A DNA stretch of 64,000 bases from Ramazzottius varieornatus (taxonomy: Eukaryota > Tardigrada > Eutardigrada > Parachela > Ramazzottiidae), in assembly GCA_001949185.1 (NCBI GenBank), contig BDGG01000014.1, forward strand, positions 530,161 through 594,160. Reading direction: 5' to 3'. This document shows positions 32,266 through 44,452 of the stretch, piece after piece. Made by a program: the position numbers and the translations under genes. Positions within the stretch are counted from its first letter, which is position 1. Each line of letters begins with the position of its first letter. The notes under the pieces were generated by a model. That model saw only the letters and a list, made by a program, of their open reading frames with translations, searched no databases and was not told the DNA's origin.

Positions 32266-34894
32266 ATGTTTCCTATGGCTAGTTCGATCTCTTTGCTTTT
32301 ATGCGTCTCCGGAGTTCTTTCTCTACAGAAGATCCATGTTGTCCAGACTCAAAGTACGCCATGGATAGAGGGAGGGAACACTGCACCAAACTTTCAGCTA
32401 ACGCCTCAGCAGTTTGACGCAGCCCAACCCACAGCTGTATCCCAAGCGACACCTGTCAACAACCAAGAGTCTAATGTCGTCGACGCTAACCCGACGGAAC
32501 CGCGGATGGAGGATGGCGGGAAAATGTTCCTGGGAGTGTTGTCATCCTACCTGGAATATGAGACCTTCAAGAATAATAAGGAGGATGACAACCGACCTTT
32601 GTCCGTCTTTTATGAGGGCTTAGGCCAGTAATACCTGCTATTCACTGCTGTCTTAATCATAAAATCTTAACGATGAATATATAATTTTTTGTTGGTGTCT
32701 TTATTATAGGGTGGTTCTATCGCAATGGTTCCTTGTCAAACATTGACCGCCTACCAGCGTCACCAGCTGAAGTGGACACCAAGTTCCTCCTGTATACCGC
32801 ACCGAATCAAATGACAGGCCAGTTGTTGAACTATGCCAATGTTAGCAGTATCCACTTGTCCAATTTCCAACCGGGATGGCCCACCGTGGTCATCACCCAT
32901 GGTTTCAAGACGTCGACGGGCACAGCCTCCTTGCAGTGGGTGATGCTTTACATCGACGCACTTTTCCGGAGGGTTAGTCTCTCACTTGTCATTTTGGAAA
33001 GGCCAACTGGCCACAGAGAAACGAGTCATCTTGTCGTTACAGCAAGGACCTGGGAACTACATCGTGACGGACTGGTCCAAAGGCGCACAAGCTCCAGAAT
33101 ACTGGGCCGCCGCAGCCAACGCCCCGTTGGTTGGCGCACAGCTGGCTCGTCTGATTGAGCTACTCTGGTACGCACAATAGTTCATGAAGCATGGCCTATA
33201 CCAGTATAAAAATGGCAAATAAGATTTTCAATTGTGGTTGCTTACAGTGAGGTTAAGGGAGCCCAACCGCAGTCGATCCAACTGATCGGCTTCTCCTTGG
33301 GCGCCCACGTGTCCGGCTTCGCCGGTAAGCGGCTAAAGTTAACCAGCGGCAAGATTGCCAGGATTGTCGGCCTGGATCCAGCTGGTCCACTCTTCGAAGA
33401 TGCTCCAGCCGGTGGTCGCTTGAGCAAGGGCGACGCCGACTTTGTCATGACTGTCCATGGCAGCGCTGATGGCGTCAAGAATGGCGGACTGGGCATCTGG
33501 TCGCAAATCGGCGACGTGGACTGTAAGATCACCTTTTTTTTACATTACGCTCTTTTTTCTTTGTTGATCGTCCCCGCTTTTTAATTTTTCAGTTTACGCA
33601 AACGGAGGAAAGTAAGTTTGGGACTTTTGTCGTCGATCCGCAGGTGTTTTGTCCTCATGAAGTGTGTTTGTAGAACTCAACCAGGTTGCGGACATATGAT
33701 TTCGACAGCCATTGAAAACCTTCTCAAGCTTGATTGTAAGTTTCCTCAAGACGGCTGGAAATTTAGCACTGCGCTGTCAAATTTCCCTTGACGCTACTTT
33801 TTTGCAGTCAAAGCCGTACCGGAAGCCATTCAGTGCAACCACAACCGCAACTGGATGTACGTCCTGCAGACGTTCGACCCACTGTGCGCGTGGCCAGCTG
33901 TCCCATGCGACGCATACCCCAACGTCCGTGCTCGAGCATGCCACCGGCTGGCGCCCACCGACCAGGACCAAGCCTTGAGTTTTTACCTCAACAACTGGCC
34001 TTCCAGCAGTAAAATGTTCTTCGACACCAATGGCCCAGCTGGACCTTCCGGATCCGCTTGTGGTACGTCAGCCCGCTAACATGGACCAGCAAGGAACACA
34101 CACATCATGTGATATTCTCCCTACATTCTTTCAGCATACCAAGTCAAGGTGACCATCATGTCGTCGAAAGTTTCGACCATTGGGCGGGGAAACTTCTCGG
34201 TGGTTTTCGTCGATCATAACGGCGTCGAGGCTACGCCTTACGTCATCGCGTAAGCTTGAACTGCTCACATCTTTCCAACTCTTTGGCCTTAGCTTTAGCT
34301 GGCCGTGATGGAGATGGACTTTACACTGCTGTAGGCACGACGGAAGACTGCCGGCTGGCAAACAAGCCTTCCTGCTGGTCCGCTCACCGGTGATGCCCTC
34401 TTCCATCCGCAAAATCAAAATCCTCTACCATCGCTTATGCCAACCCGATGTGTGCTACGCGGATACCCTCAACATCAAGTCGGTGGCTGTCGCCACAATC
34501 AGCAACGACGTTGTGTAAGTCTTCACTCAATATCATACGTACGATGGGAAAATATAGGACAATCAGAAAGTTATGGGACAGACCTGTTCGCTATGGCGGA
34601 ACGGAAGCACGGACGTTCACGCTTGATTTACTCTCATACACTTTTCGACGCTGCTCTACGCTGGATTTTCCATTTTGCCGTCTTTTCCGCCTGTCCCATA
34701 ATTTTTAACTGTTCAATAATCACCTATCGTGCGTATATTGTGAATACCACCATCAGAATACAAGTTTAAACGTTTTTTGTCTGCTTGGCAGAAAAAGTTC
34801 CTGCGCTGAATGGGACCTAACCTCTGACGTGTGGCACACCTTGGATTTGCGGGACACCACCTGCAAGAAACCTAGGTTGAGTTTGTTTGGCTGA
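32266..34894 (+). CDS. Pancreatic-lipase-family triacylglycerol lipase with PLAT domain, secreted
   Basis: Exon 1 (32266 to about 32627) encodes a signal peptide and a low-complexity propeptide. Then come 32710-32972, 33043-33167, 33248-33522, 33593-33611 (19 bp), 33674-33735, 33808-34062, 34135-34249, 34335-34514 and 34792-34894, all in phase. The alpha/beta-hydrolase triad is visible: Ser in GFSLGAHVSGFAG, Asp in VGLDPAGPLFE, His in CNHNRNW. VTHGF forms the oxyanion loop, and a short lid region is followed by paired Cys (CAWPAVPCDAY, ACHRL). The C-terminal YQVKVTIMSS ... WHTLDLRDTTC is a PLAT/LH2 lipid-association domain, so it is a full lipase rather than a vitellogenin-like relative. Exon 1 to exon 2 is out of phase by one base with the obvious GTAATA donor, so that junction is unresolved. 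It hydrolyses glycerolipids, probably in the gut lumen. Confidence 0.88.
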
Positions 34895-36969
34895 GGCCCG
34901 TCCCACTGAATTCGTGTCGTGTTCCTCGATGTGCAGTGTTCCTAACCCCCAATTTTATTCCTTGCAACCCCGCTGACAAACAACGGGCCACTGGCCAGTG
35001 CTTGATTGCTTGGTTTGCTTCCAGCTCCAATAACAGTAAATGGTTCCTTGTAGTGCATGGTCTGATTTGGTGGATATGTTCGGCGATATATACAAGGGCG
35101 TGGGCGGCGTGGGAGGCCTCGCTCACATTTTCCAAGCAGACTGGAGATAAACTCAGCGCCTCGATTCCCCCCACCATTCTCCACCTTCACCTTTTTCCTC
35201 TTCCTACAGTATTCGATCTACCATGAAACTCGACTTGCCATTTTCTCACAAAGATTATTTCGCCGCTTTTCCTGCACCATGTGATGGTGTAACAGTGCCA
35301 CCTGCAATTACGTAGACTAGTACAGAACGTCTTAGTGCTTTCACAAACTTCTTCATTCATATTAATAATATTGATCAAGCCGAACGCTGGCTCTGGTACA
35401 ACAATATCACACAGTTGGCTACTGAAAGTGATGGAGAAGTGAAGTCCCCCATTAGGTCAGTTTACAGAGGCTTCATTTGTAATCATACGCCAATCACATT
35501 TGTTTCCGGTTGGTCGTCCGGATGGGCTTGATGAATAGTAAACATCTTCCATGAGACTGCGCATGAACCTTCCGGCACGAACCTCGTTGTCCCAAAAGCT
35601 CATGCGTGTACCTGGAGAACGTTATTTTCTGCCTCGTACGGTCTACCGCTTCGATGACCATAGTCAAGATATAATCCGGAAAGGTTTTACGAGCTCTTGG
35701 CGACGGTGCGTAGAAGTGTTGTTTTGCTGGATTGAAGATTGGTAATGCCGAAGGCGTGACGACTTTGGCCAGCTCAATGACTGCCACCAGTATTATGGTT
35801 GATCAATTCACGCGTGTACCACCCTATTGAGTCTCAGACGTCAATTGTCTGTCAATTATGGGGGACATTCAGTTGGCGATCAATGACTCTGTTTTATGAA
35901 AGATTCAAAATGAATGTAATCGAACTTCGGGCTTGTTTCATCCAATGGTGAAAACTATGCCGAAGCAAAGAGTTGTCCACTTGTTATTAGGTGCAACCTA
36001 ATGAAACGTTTCTCCGCTCTCGTCCGAATCGATCCATTGGATGTTTTTTTGCCAAAAAGGTTCCTTGAGAGTTGCTGGGCAAACGAGGTTTCCTTGTACA
36101 CTTGGGACATGTTTTATGCAAAAGGTGCCGAATAATGGATGCTTTGAAGTGGACGATTATTTCTGCGAACACAAGTACCGTCAGTGTTGATTATGGAACG
36201 AGGCGCTTTTGGATCAGTATGCACACAAGGGAAAATCAATTTGCCTCCAGCGCAATCTTCATTTCTGACTCGAAAGATGCCTTGCCTTATTTCCACCATA
36301 ACCCATCGTCCCGCTCAGAAAGCCCACGTCGGGAGGAACCTATCGGGTGGGGAGGGATAATAGGTTGGCACACAAGAAGTGGTCTCCTGGGTGGATGGCG
36401 TCGTTGAGAGAACAACGAAGCACTCAAGGACCAATGTAATCCCAATATTTACACGTTACCAGACGCTTTTACACTTCCATATTATCCCTTTGCTGTTTTT
36501 CCCTCTCACGTCAACATACTTACGTCCCCTGACGAAATGGTCAATAACTGGGCTGACAGTACACTTGAAAGGCAGGATAATTTTGTCCAGTATCGACCGG
36601 TCGACACAGCACAAAGGCCAGTTAAATATTTCAACAGAGATATGGGCATGTGGAGATGGGTGCAAGTCAAACGCTACTGGGAGTACGCTGGCAACAGTGT
36701 GGGCGTAGTCGAGAGTGTACCAAGAGTCCCTGTTGCCCCGCCAAATGGGCAAACAGTCCATGTCACGCTTGTTGCACTGCCCGCCAGCGATGGGCATCAT
36801 TTACTCGATCCGCCAAGCAGTTGCCCATCTTGTAAGGCCTCATTGCTTCTTTGCGGTTGCCTATTAGCGCTCACGCTGCCACACATCATTTCCCCAACCG
36901 ACTTCCCCAGCGTTTTCCTGCTTCCCCCAACAGCTTCTCCCAAGGAGGAATTTAGCCGACTGCATAAAC
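34895..36969. other. Gene-poor interval
   Basis: No assignable gene is seen. A 97-codon minus-strand frame at 35787-35494 has ordinary protein-like composition but no domain. The plus-strand frame at 36537-37031 overlaps the start of the EF-hand gene in a different frame and is probably its 5' UTR. Confidence 0.4.
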
Positions 36970-37876
36970 ATGCCCGTCTCCGATTTCCAGAAGAAAAAGC
37001 TGCTGCATTTGTTCCACACCTTCTTCGGTAAGAGCTGCAAACTTGATCCTCCAGTTGATCAGATGCAATCTAGTTAAAGTCTGGATGTCGTGATACCAGG
37101 TTGGCTGTCTGACCTATGGGTTATTTCTTGTTGCAGACACGAACAAGAATGGGACGATCGACAAGAAAGATTTCGATATGGCACTGGAACGGGTCACCGC
37201 CATGCGCAAGATGACCTCCGGCGATGCCAAGCACAAAGAGGTGCAGGAGAACCTGGCCTATGTCTGGGAGCATCTGAAGCAGGTGGCCGACCGCGACAAC
37301 GACGGCACCGTCTCCGAGCAGGAGTGGCTGAAAATGTGGGAAGAGGCCACCGGTTCCCAGAAGCAGCCGCCCTGGGTGCACCGTTACCAGAGCTTCTTGT
37401 TCGAGGCGGAGGACGTCAGTGGAGACGGAAAGATCGATGAAACGGAATACGTCCAAGCTTACACGCAGTTTGGCTTATCGGCTGATGAATGCAGGAACGC
37501 CTTCAAAAAGCTTACTGCTGTACGTAACAAAGCCCCAACTCTCTTATCAGATATCGTGATGGCATGGCTGACCTTTTCTCTTTTCAGAGCGGTGAGAAGG
37601 AGATCGACAAGAAGCTTTTCGAACAGCGTTTCAACGAGTTTGTCATGTAAGTAAACGTATTGGCAATAGCGCCACCGTATCGTAAAGGTAAGCCTGATGG
37701 CAAGTGTCGGTCGTTGACGAGGTGATGGAAAAATACGCTTATTTTTGAAGCCGCATACTCTTATGTACCTAAGCGGAAGTGACTGATGAGGTGATTTGAT
37801 CCCTGGCTGCGTATGTTTCAGGTCAACAGATCCGTCCGCAGCGGGAAACTATCTCTTCGGCAAAGCAGCCTACTAG
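36970..37876 (+). CDS. Sarcoplasmic calcium-binding protein (EF-hand), 184 aa
   Basis: Exons 36970-37027, 37137-37519, 37588-37646 and 37822-37876 join in phase. Three canonical Ca-binding loops are visible: DTNKNGTIDKKDF (about residues 20-32), DRDNDGTVSEQEW and DVSGDGKIDETEY. A fourth, C-terminal site (SGEKEIDKKLF) is degenerate. The length, the MPVSDFQKKKLLHLFHTFFD start and the terminal GNYLFGKAAY match the invertebrate sarcoplasmic Ca-binding protein family, a soluble parvalbumin-like calcium buffer of muscle and neurons. It has no neighbours of related function. Confidence 0.9.
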
Positions 37877-38723
37877 CAGTCGGGTTGATAGTACGCCATT
37901 GAACGTCTAGGCATTTGAATGTTTAATCAATAATCGACGTGGTGTTGAACGGAACTGTTTCGCAGTAATTTTGTCACAAGTCTCGTTAGTGTAGCCATTC
38001 AAGATTGACTAACCATTTACCCATTTCTTTGACATCGACGATGCGGTGAGTTTAATTTTGTGTCAACAGTATTGGTTCTGCATGTTGATTTAGTCTTACT
38101 TGGTTGATTACTACAATGAAGGAAGTGCGTGGCTTGTCGTCGTCAAGTTTGCTAAAAAGTAATACAGTTGTGGACACAATACTACACTTACGGCCACCAT
38201 ATGCATACACAACAAATCAATCAACTTTGACTAGACGAAGTCCTTTCTTTTTATACCGCCAGTCATCGGTGGGCAACTTCCAGTCATAACTCTTGCGAGA
38301 TCTTGGTAGCCAACTATGCGATGGAGTTTAGCACAGTCCAGAACGACGTGGTTTGGCAGAGCGTGGGCAACTTGGGGATGATGTAAGACGCGCTACAGTA
38401 CTTCGACTTGGCTTCAAGGAAAATCTGGCATGTCATGAGAGTCCCAGGTAAGCCAAACAGCAACTGAAAAGCGAAAAGTCAGAAAGCTGCGGAGATCAGT
38501 TAGAATATAGGCGATTCTTGTCAATAGCTTGGGGCTAGACTACTGCACTTGTACAACGAGTTCTCACCTTAGTACCTCACTAGCAATGCCCAAGCAGAGC
38601 GACCAATGCCCAGTGTGAATCATGTCTGGACAACTCTTTGAGTACTGTTTTTGAGATCTTTGCACAGACCTCAGTATAAAGGTTTGGATTGATCTAGTTG
38701 ACCGCCATATCTTTACACGTCTA
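37877..38723. other. Intergenic, nothing recognised
   Basis: AT-rich sequence with short frames only (longest plus-strand frame 60 codons). Confidence 0.4.
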
Positions 38724-39543
38724 GCATGGGTGCAAGCTACGTCGACGTCTGTAAGGAAATGCCTCGCGTATTCATTTACTTCTACCCTGACGTGCGTAGC
38801 TGTGACACTTTTGTTACGTGACGCGCTCGGGCCATCAGGGATAAATTCTTCCGCAGTCCAGTACGTGAAAACCAGAGTGTTGAATACCTTGTCTGCAACC
38901 GATCCACGTGTTTCCGCCGTCCATACGTCGACTTTTGCCACCGTACTTTTGCCGAACGAGAACAAGCTGTTCTTTAATCTGTCGGCATAGTATCCAGTTT
39001 ACATCATCAACCAGCCAACCTTGTGTTCTGCGCCGAGTGTCACCCGGACGTTGAGAAACGTTTCTACCCTTATGTGTATGTTCACACGAAACCCAACCAT
39101 TTTCTACGACGTGCTTTCCCTCGAAAAACATGGCTTGTACAGTCCGCATAACATCACTATGCAAGATGTGTTCATTACCGGCAAGCCCAAAGACTCGCTG
39201 ATTTTGACGATGTTGCAAAAAAGAGAGCCATAAGCACCATGATCTGATTGTGGGGGACTTTGTCGACGTGTATCAAAATCTGACTCTCACGGAAGCTAGT
39301 GCCATCCAATGGATACATGCTCACTGTTCATCTCCGAGCTTTTTTGTCAAGCTTGACGATGACGTACTTGTCAAACCTTGGTTGTTCGCAGAAGGTCTAA
39401 GAAACCTCACGGAGTTCATAAACAAAGATTCGATAAGCATGGGTAAATCAGCCTACCATCTTCATCTGATAGAGGAAGATTTTGCCTGGGCAAAGCAAAA
39501 AAAGCAGGCTGATCGACTGAATGCGGAGCTCGCAACAGCGCAG
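38724..39543 (+). pseudogene. GT31 (beta-1,3-galactosyltransferase family) pseudogene
   Basis: A type II N-terminus (TM around CLAYSFTSTLTCVAVTLLLR) is followed by an in-frame TAG at 38988-38990. GT31 segments then appear in order but in shifting frames: YPVYIINQPTLC, then RFYPYVYVHTKPNHFLRRAF with PRKTW (the R...IR.TW motif), then QDVFITGKPKDSLILTML, then LIVGDFVDVYQNLTL and FFVKLDDDVLVKP with the DDD metal motif. The frames change near 39035, 39150 and 39225 with no room for introns. The C-terminal half of the catalytic domain is missing. The gene would have added beta-1,3-linked Gal or GlcNAc in the Golgi. It is clearly non-functional as assembled. A low-quality assembly is the alternative explanation. 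Confidence 0.78.
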
Positions 39544-41085
39544 TGACGATGCTTTTGGGATCGTTTCGATCCCATGGTGTTGCAGGTGTTAAAGTTTTGG
39601 GACCCCAAGGGCAAGATATCGAGGAACACGATGCTGAAATCCGTCTGGCCATCTGACCACTGGTCAAATGACTTCGTAGAAAAGTCTGAAGTAATCGAAG
39701 TTACGTCATACGGCCCGACTTTGCGTCTGCATCTGTTCTGACAATGAACCCCCTTGTGGGGGTGCTTCAGCCACTAATCACCCCTGGATTTTTCGGTATA
39801 ATCTTCTCAAACGGGGGAAAGATTTCGCGAAACTTTTATCCGTGGCGAAGCTAGCACTCGGTGCCCCTTGACAATACTTACGATTTCATGTCAAAAAAGT
39901 GTGGTTGGGAGCTAAAAATTTTACCCCGTAAACTGGACTAACGATACCCACTTGTTTGATTTTTTTCTGATGTTTCTTTCGGTCACTTTGTTACGCAAAA
40001 TCATCTGAATTTAGGCTAGTTGTTTCCACGTCAGTGCTGTCAGGAATTGTGGCCTGCGCCCGATAAAATATCCGTTCACTCAGCAGTCTGGGGTTTTAAT
40101 ATCAAAAACCTGGCGCTGCAGTTGGGTGACCGGATTCAGCTGACAGTGAACATGGTATCCTGGTGTCAACAGTCCAGTTTCTCAACTGAAGAAGTTGTTT
40201 TGCCGTTTACTGAATATTTCTTGTGCGTCGGTGGGAGAAGGATTGTTCGTTTACTGATAGACTGCATTGGAGTGGATACCTAAGAAGTCAACAGTATCAA
40301 GCCATTGTGTCAGCGTTGTCACGCTGCTTTATTGTACTTTCAGTCCCTATGAACATCATATTTGGTAAGCGACATTCTTCAGTGTGTAATCACAGTGTAG
40401 AAAATGCGTTTTTAGTTGTATGCACGTGGTTTTACTTTATCAAGCATTGGTAACCGACGTCACGTGCACACGAGTACGGATGCATTTTCTGCACTGTAGT
40501 CCAGTTCGGCATTTCTCAGTCAAAACAAGGTTTGATTTTTAAGCTGCCACTTTCTGTCCTGCTACAAATAAACCACTCGAAGTCAAACAGGCCTTGTCCG
40601 TTCCCCAGTACTGACCTCTTGGAGTGGCCGAAGCGGGGGCCTGAGGTCATCGCACAGTGTGCAGACTACGGTGAGGTGGTCTGAAAGTTCCCTTATGCAG
40701 CAGACATCCATGGTTGCGCCCGACTGAAATGCGGCGTCTTTCCTCCGTCTTAAGCCGGCAAGTTGATTGACTTGGATGTGCACTTGTTTTATCGAGTTGA
40801 TTGCGTCCTGATTTGTGTTTCGGACGGACTGGCTCACACTTCTCCTTGAAGATACGGATGAGTGGTGAAGAGGCGCCATCTACACGAAATTTTCCAGACA
40901 AGTCTTGGTTCCAGGAAATTGATCACCCGGCAACGCCCATGCACCCTGATATTAACCCAACAGCAGGATGTATGGAACATCCCAGTTCGGAAGCTTAATT
41001 GAGCCTGCCGTGCACAACTGTACAAGGGCTAAGCGGCTAGTTTTCGGTCAGATCTGGCTGATGCCGACATGGTGCCTGCTGCGTA
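39544..41085. other. Intergenic, one foldback element only
   Basis: No coding region is recognised between the glycosyltransferase pseudogene and the kelch gene except the small element at 40.4 kb. TGGGATCG TTTCGATCCCA near 39550 is a short imperfect palindrome. Confidence 0.4.
40391..40499. mobile_element. About 110-bp foldback element, copy 2
   Basis: CACAGTGTAGAAAATGCG at the left is inverted at the right as ATGCATTTTCTGCACTGTAG. The size and ends match 10418-10528. It is intergenic. Confidence 0.7.
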
Positions 41086-42357
41086 ATGTGGCAAGAAACC
41101 TCTGCCAGCTTAGCTTCTCTTCGAATGGCCATCCCATCGTCCGCACCAACCATCGACACCGCGGACACCATTTCCTTCTCCCTGGCCTTCACTACGCTCC
41201 ACTTCCCCCCAACTAGCACTCCTCCACTGGCTCGTTCCGGCCACCGCATCTGCATTGACAACGGTAACCTGTACTCTTTCGGTGGCTTCAACTCGACATG
41301 TCGCTCTACTAACAACGGACTGTTTCCGGAATTATGGAAGCTCAACTTGGCTACACAACGCTGGACACTACTTTCTTCCGGCAGCCCACTGGAAGCCGCT
41401 TCACATACCATGGTCCTCCAAGACAGCTGCCTCCTCATCTTTGGCGGCACCGGCTATCCGTGGGGACAACGCTTGAGCAACACCATCCACGTCTTCCACA
41501 TACCTTCCGCTGCTTGGACTGGACTGCAGTGCTTAGGGGACATTCCTACGCCGCGTTATGGCCACAGTATGAGCTTGACGTCTGACGGCATGTTCGTCCT
41601 TGGAGGGACCACAGGAAGTCAGTACAACATGCAGGTATACCGCCTTGATGTCACAGACTTGTTATGGCGCGACGTTACACCCCGGCTGTCTCTGACACCA
41701 CACACTGACCTGACTGTGGTATCGCAGACGTTTCCCCCGCCACGTTATCGACATGAAGTTGTGGAATGGAATGACCATTTACTAATGTTTGGAGGCGGAG
41801 CCGGACCGCAAATCTTTGGTTTTGGTGAAATCTGGGCCTTCAGTATTAAACTGACCACCTGGACGAAAGTGAAGTGCCACCCGTGTGATCGATGCAAAAA
41901 GTATCCCATACCGAGGAAGTTTCACGCTGTAGTGCAGTACGGCAACTATGCCTACCTGTGCGGGGGATTAACTGCTACGAAAATTCTCGATGATTTTTGG
42001 AGGCTGCATTTGCCGACGTTGCAGTGGAGGAGGATGGAAGACAGGTTGCCACAACCGCTGTATTTCCATGCCGCGGCAGTGACACCTGCAGGCTGCTTGT
42101 ATGTTTTCGGCGGTGTGGTCAGGACTGGACAAGAGAAACGCACCAATGACGTGTGCAAAAAATGGCTGGTTGTGCCCAGTTTGCAGGAGATGGTGTGGGA
42201 TGTTTTGGTTAAGAAGCATTCAGAATCTTTCGCACATAGACATTTTTCACCTCTGTTGAAGAAAAGTGGCATGTGTTTGCCGCTGAAATTCCTGCAGAGA
42301 ATAAACGTGCCTTCTAGCAGCACCAGCAAAAAAAGTTCAAGTCCAAAACCCGCGTGA
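41086..42357 (+). CDS. KLHDC10: Kelch-repeat protein, KLHDC10-like, 423 aa, single exon
   Basis: An uninterrupted frame runs from ATG 41086 to TGA. Six kelch blades are visible, each with the GG pair: LYSFGGFNS, LLIFGGTGYPWG, MFVLGGTTGS, LLMFGGGAGP, AYLCGGLTA, LYVFGGVVRTG. Together they make one beta-propeller over most of the protein. After the propeller, PSLQEMVWDVLVKKHSESF resembles the C-terminal segment with which KLHDC-type proteins bind elongins in Cullin-2 ubiquitin ligases. By family, it would act as a substrate receptor recognising C-degrons. There is no BTB domain. The orthology call rests on architecture, length and the C-terminal segment. The start could be the Met at 41128. In this intron-rich window a single-exon gene stands out and may be a retrocopy. 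Confidence 0.75.
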   Translation: MWQETSASLASLRMAIPSSAPTIDTADTISFSLAFTTLHFPPTSTPPLARSGHRICIDNGNLYSFGGFNSTCRSTNNGLFPELWKLNLATQRWTLLSSGSPLEAASHTMVLQDSCLLIFGGTGYPWGQRLSNTIHVFHIPSAAWTGLQCLGDIPTPRYGHSMSLTSDGMFVLGGTTGSQYNMQVYRLDVTDLLWRDVTPRLSLTPHTDLTVVSQTFPPPRYRHEVVEWNDHLLMFGGGAGPQIFGFGEIWAFSIKLTTWTKVKCHPCDRCKKYPIPRKFHAVVQYGNYAYLCGGLTATKILDDFWRLHLPTLQWRRMEDRLPQPLYFHAAAVTPAGCLYVFGGVVRTGQEKRTNDVCKKWLVVPSLQEMVWDVLVKKHSESFAHRHFSPLLKKSGMCLPLKFLQRINVPSSSTSKKSSSPKPA

Positions 42358-42939
42358 TCTTCCCCTGTACCTTTTTGTTTAGTATTTTCCGGTCTTCTAC
42401 GGTCCCACACTTGTGTTCCTTGTCGTATACAATTAAATTTTCCAGTCGACAGGGCAAACGAATTCCTTGTTAATTCTTCACTGAATATAGCCCGGTGTGC
42501 CAAAATGGACTATTTTAGAAACTTTAAGCACCATCAATATTGTGTAAGTGCTCGACAGTCCGTATTAAGCGAATGAAAGCTTCTTTGTCGTCGTAGCTCC
42601 ACTCGTGACGATCAGAGATTCTGAATTGGACATCTTGCTGTCTAGCCAAAGCAAAGTCTAACCTTATCGCATGTATCTGTACCTTGCTGTTAGGCCTGCA
42701 GCGAAAAGTGGTAGGCAGGAGCTCCGTTCTTCAAGCCCTGGGCGCTGTACTGAAGAAGTCTGTATGGCCGTCCGATTCGGTACTCACACCACGATGGTGC
42801 GATAAGTTTTCTTTTTGCACTTTGACTGGTAGTCTGTGTTTACACTTGTCTCTCACACTGAAGTCATATCATTATCAGGCAGAACCGATCAGCTGTTGCT
42901 ACAGACGTGTTCGCTACATTATCCATATCCTTTCCCACC

Positions 42940-44452
42940 ATGAATCTGGCATCCAACATCGCCGATACTCTCTTGGGCCGGAACCCTGTCAGTACCGGTA
43001 GCCCACAACCACTACAAAGCACGACAAAGTTTATGCACGCTATCACCTGGCAAGCCAAGCATGACGTCAAGTATGAAATAGTGCCGCAGCCGCTGCTGAC
43101 CCATCCCAACGACGCCATCATCCGTGTGACGGCTCAAAGCATTTGCGGCAGCGATCTCCATCCTTACAATGGGGACATGCAAGGCTTCCGCAGCGGCACC
43201 ATCCTCGGTCACGAATTCATGGGCCTGGTGGAGGAAGTGGGCGAGAACTGTCTTCTTCCCCTCGGCGCTCGCGTTATCGTCTCCTGTGTGATCGTTTGTG
43301 GACAGTGTGAGTTCTGCAAGGCCGGAAAGGTGTTCGCCTGTGAGACCACCAATGCTAGCAAAGTCAACGAGAAATTGTATGGACAACCGAGTCCGGGATT
43401 GTTTGGACTGGGACACTTGCTGGGCGATTACCCAGGTGGCATGGCGGAATTTGTCCGTGTGCCGCATGCTGATTATAATTGTTTGATGATCCCACCGTCG
43501 GTCCGCGATGACCAGGCTCTGTATATCACGGATGTGCTGCCGACGTCGCTCCATGGATGCCGAAATATCCAGGAAGGTGATACGGTGGCAATCTGGGGGA
43601 TGGGACCCATCGGCCTGATGTGCGCCAAATGGGCACAACTCAAGGGTGCCAAACGCATTATCGGAATTTCAGGTACGAGGTACCAATACTTATTCGGAAG
43701 TTAGGACTCCCAGTCGGTATTTTGTATTTTGGTATCTAAAATTTGGTTCTAATGTATTTGAGGTTGATTTTAAATAGAAATTTAGACTGCGGTTCTTCCG
43801 GCAACGATCTTGTACGTTTTGTTTGCACCTCCCAAACAGTACAGAAATTCTTGCATGTTTTTTTTCAGGGACCGAATATCGTCTGGCACATGCGCGCAAA
43901 ACAATGGGTATCGAGACTATCAATTACCACAACACGGACGTGGTGGACGAGCTGTACAAAATGGAGCCGAAGGGTGTCGACGTGGCTATTGATTGTACAG
44001 GTTTCCGCTTTGCCAAGAACCTTTCTCATCGCATTCAACGCGCCGTCGGGCTAGAAAGCGACACTCCAGAGACCATCTACGAGTGCGTCAAGGCCTTGAA
44101 GAAGTACGGCACCCTCAACGTTATCGCCTCCTACACCGGCTTTGCCAATGCCTTCCCCATTGGCTTCTTCTTCATCAAGGAGCTAACATTGACGTCCGGT
44201 GGGGTTCCGGTCCAGACTTTATGGAGGGAGTGTTTGGCCAGGATTGAAGATGGCTCGATCGATCCGCGGATGATCGTGACGCATTACATGAAGCTCAGCG
44301 AAGCGGCTGTTGGCTACAAGGAGATGAACGACCATGAAGATGGGATGATCAAGTCCTTTATCCGTCCGGACTATATTGCCAATGCCGAGAGAGGACACGA
44401 AAATGGACGAGCTATTTTAGACTTACCTCCCGGAATTTCCAACATGGCTTGA
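42940..44452 (+). CDS. Zinc-dependent medium-chain alcohol dehydrogenase, 438 aa
   Basis: Exons 42940-43672 and 43869-44452 join in phase; ATG 42940 lies in ACCATGA context. It is an NAD(P)-dependent MDR-family oxidoreductase. Catalytic zinc ligands are Cys69 (SICGSDLHPY) and His91/Glu92 (LGHEFMG). The structural zinc tetrad is Cys120, 123, 126, 134 (CGQCEFCKAGKVFAC). The Rossmann motif is WGMGPIGLMCAKW, and substrate and coenzyme domains are complete. The long form (about 400+ residues, DYPGGMAEFVRVPHAD) resembles the glutathione-independent formaldehyde-dehydrogenase/AdhD-like branch that is common in bacteria and fungi. Horizontal origin is conceivable but unproven, and the gene has an intron and ordinary composition. 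The substrate is not known. Confidence 0.85.

Noticed and set aside
36537-37031. 164-codon plus-strand ORF upstream of the EF-hand gene
   Set aside because: It overlaps the genuine first exon in another frame and has no domain; most likely 5' UTR.
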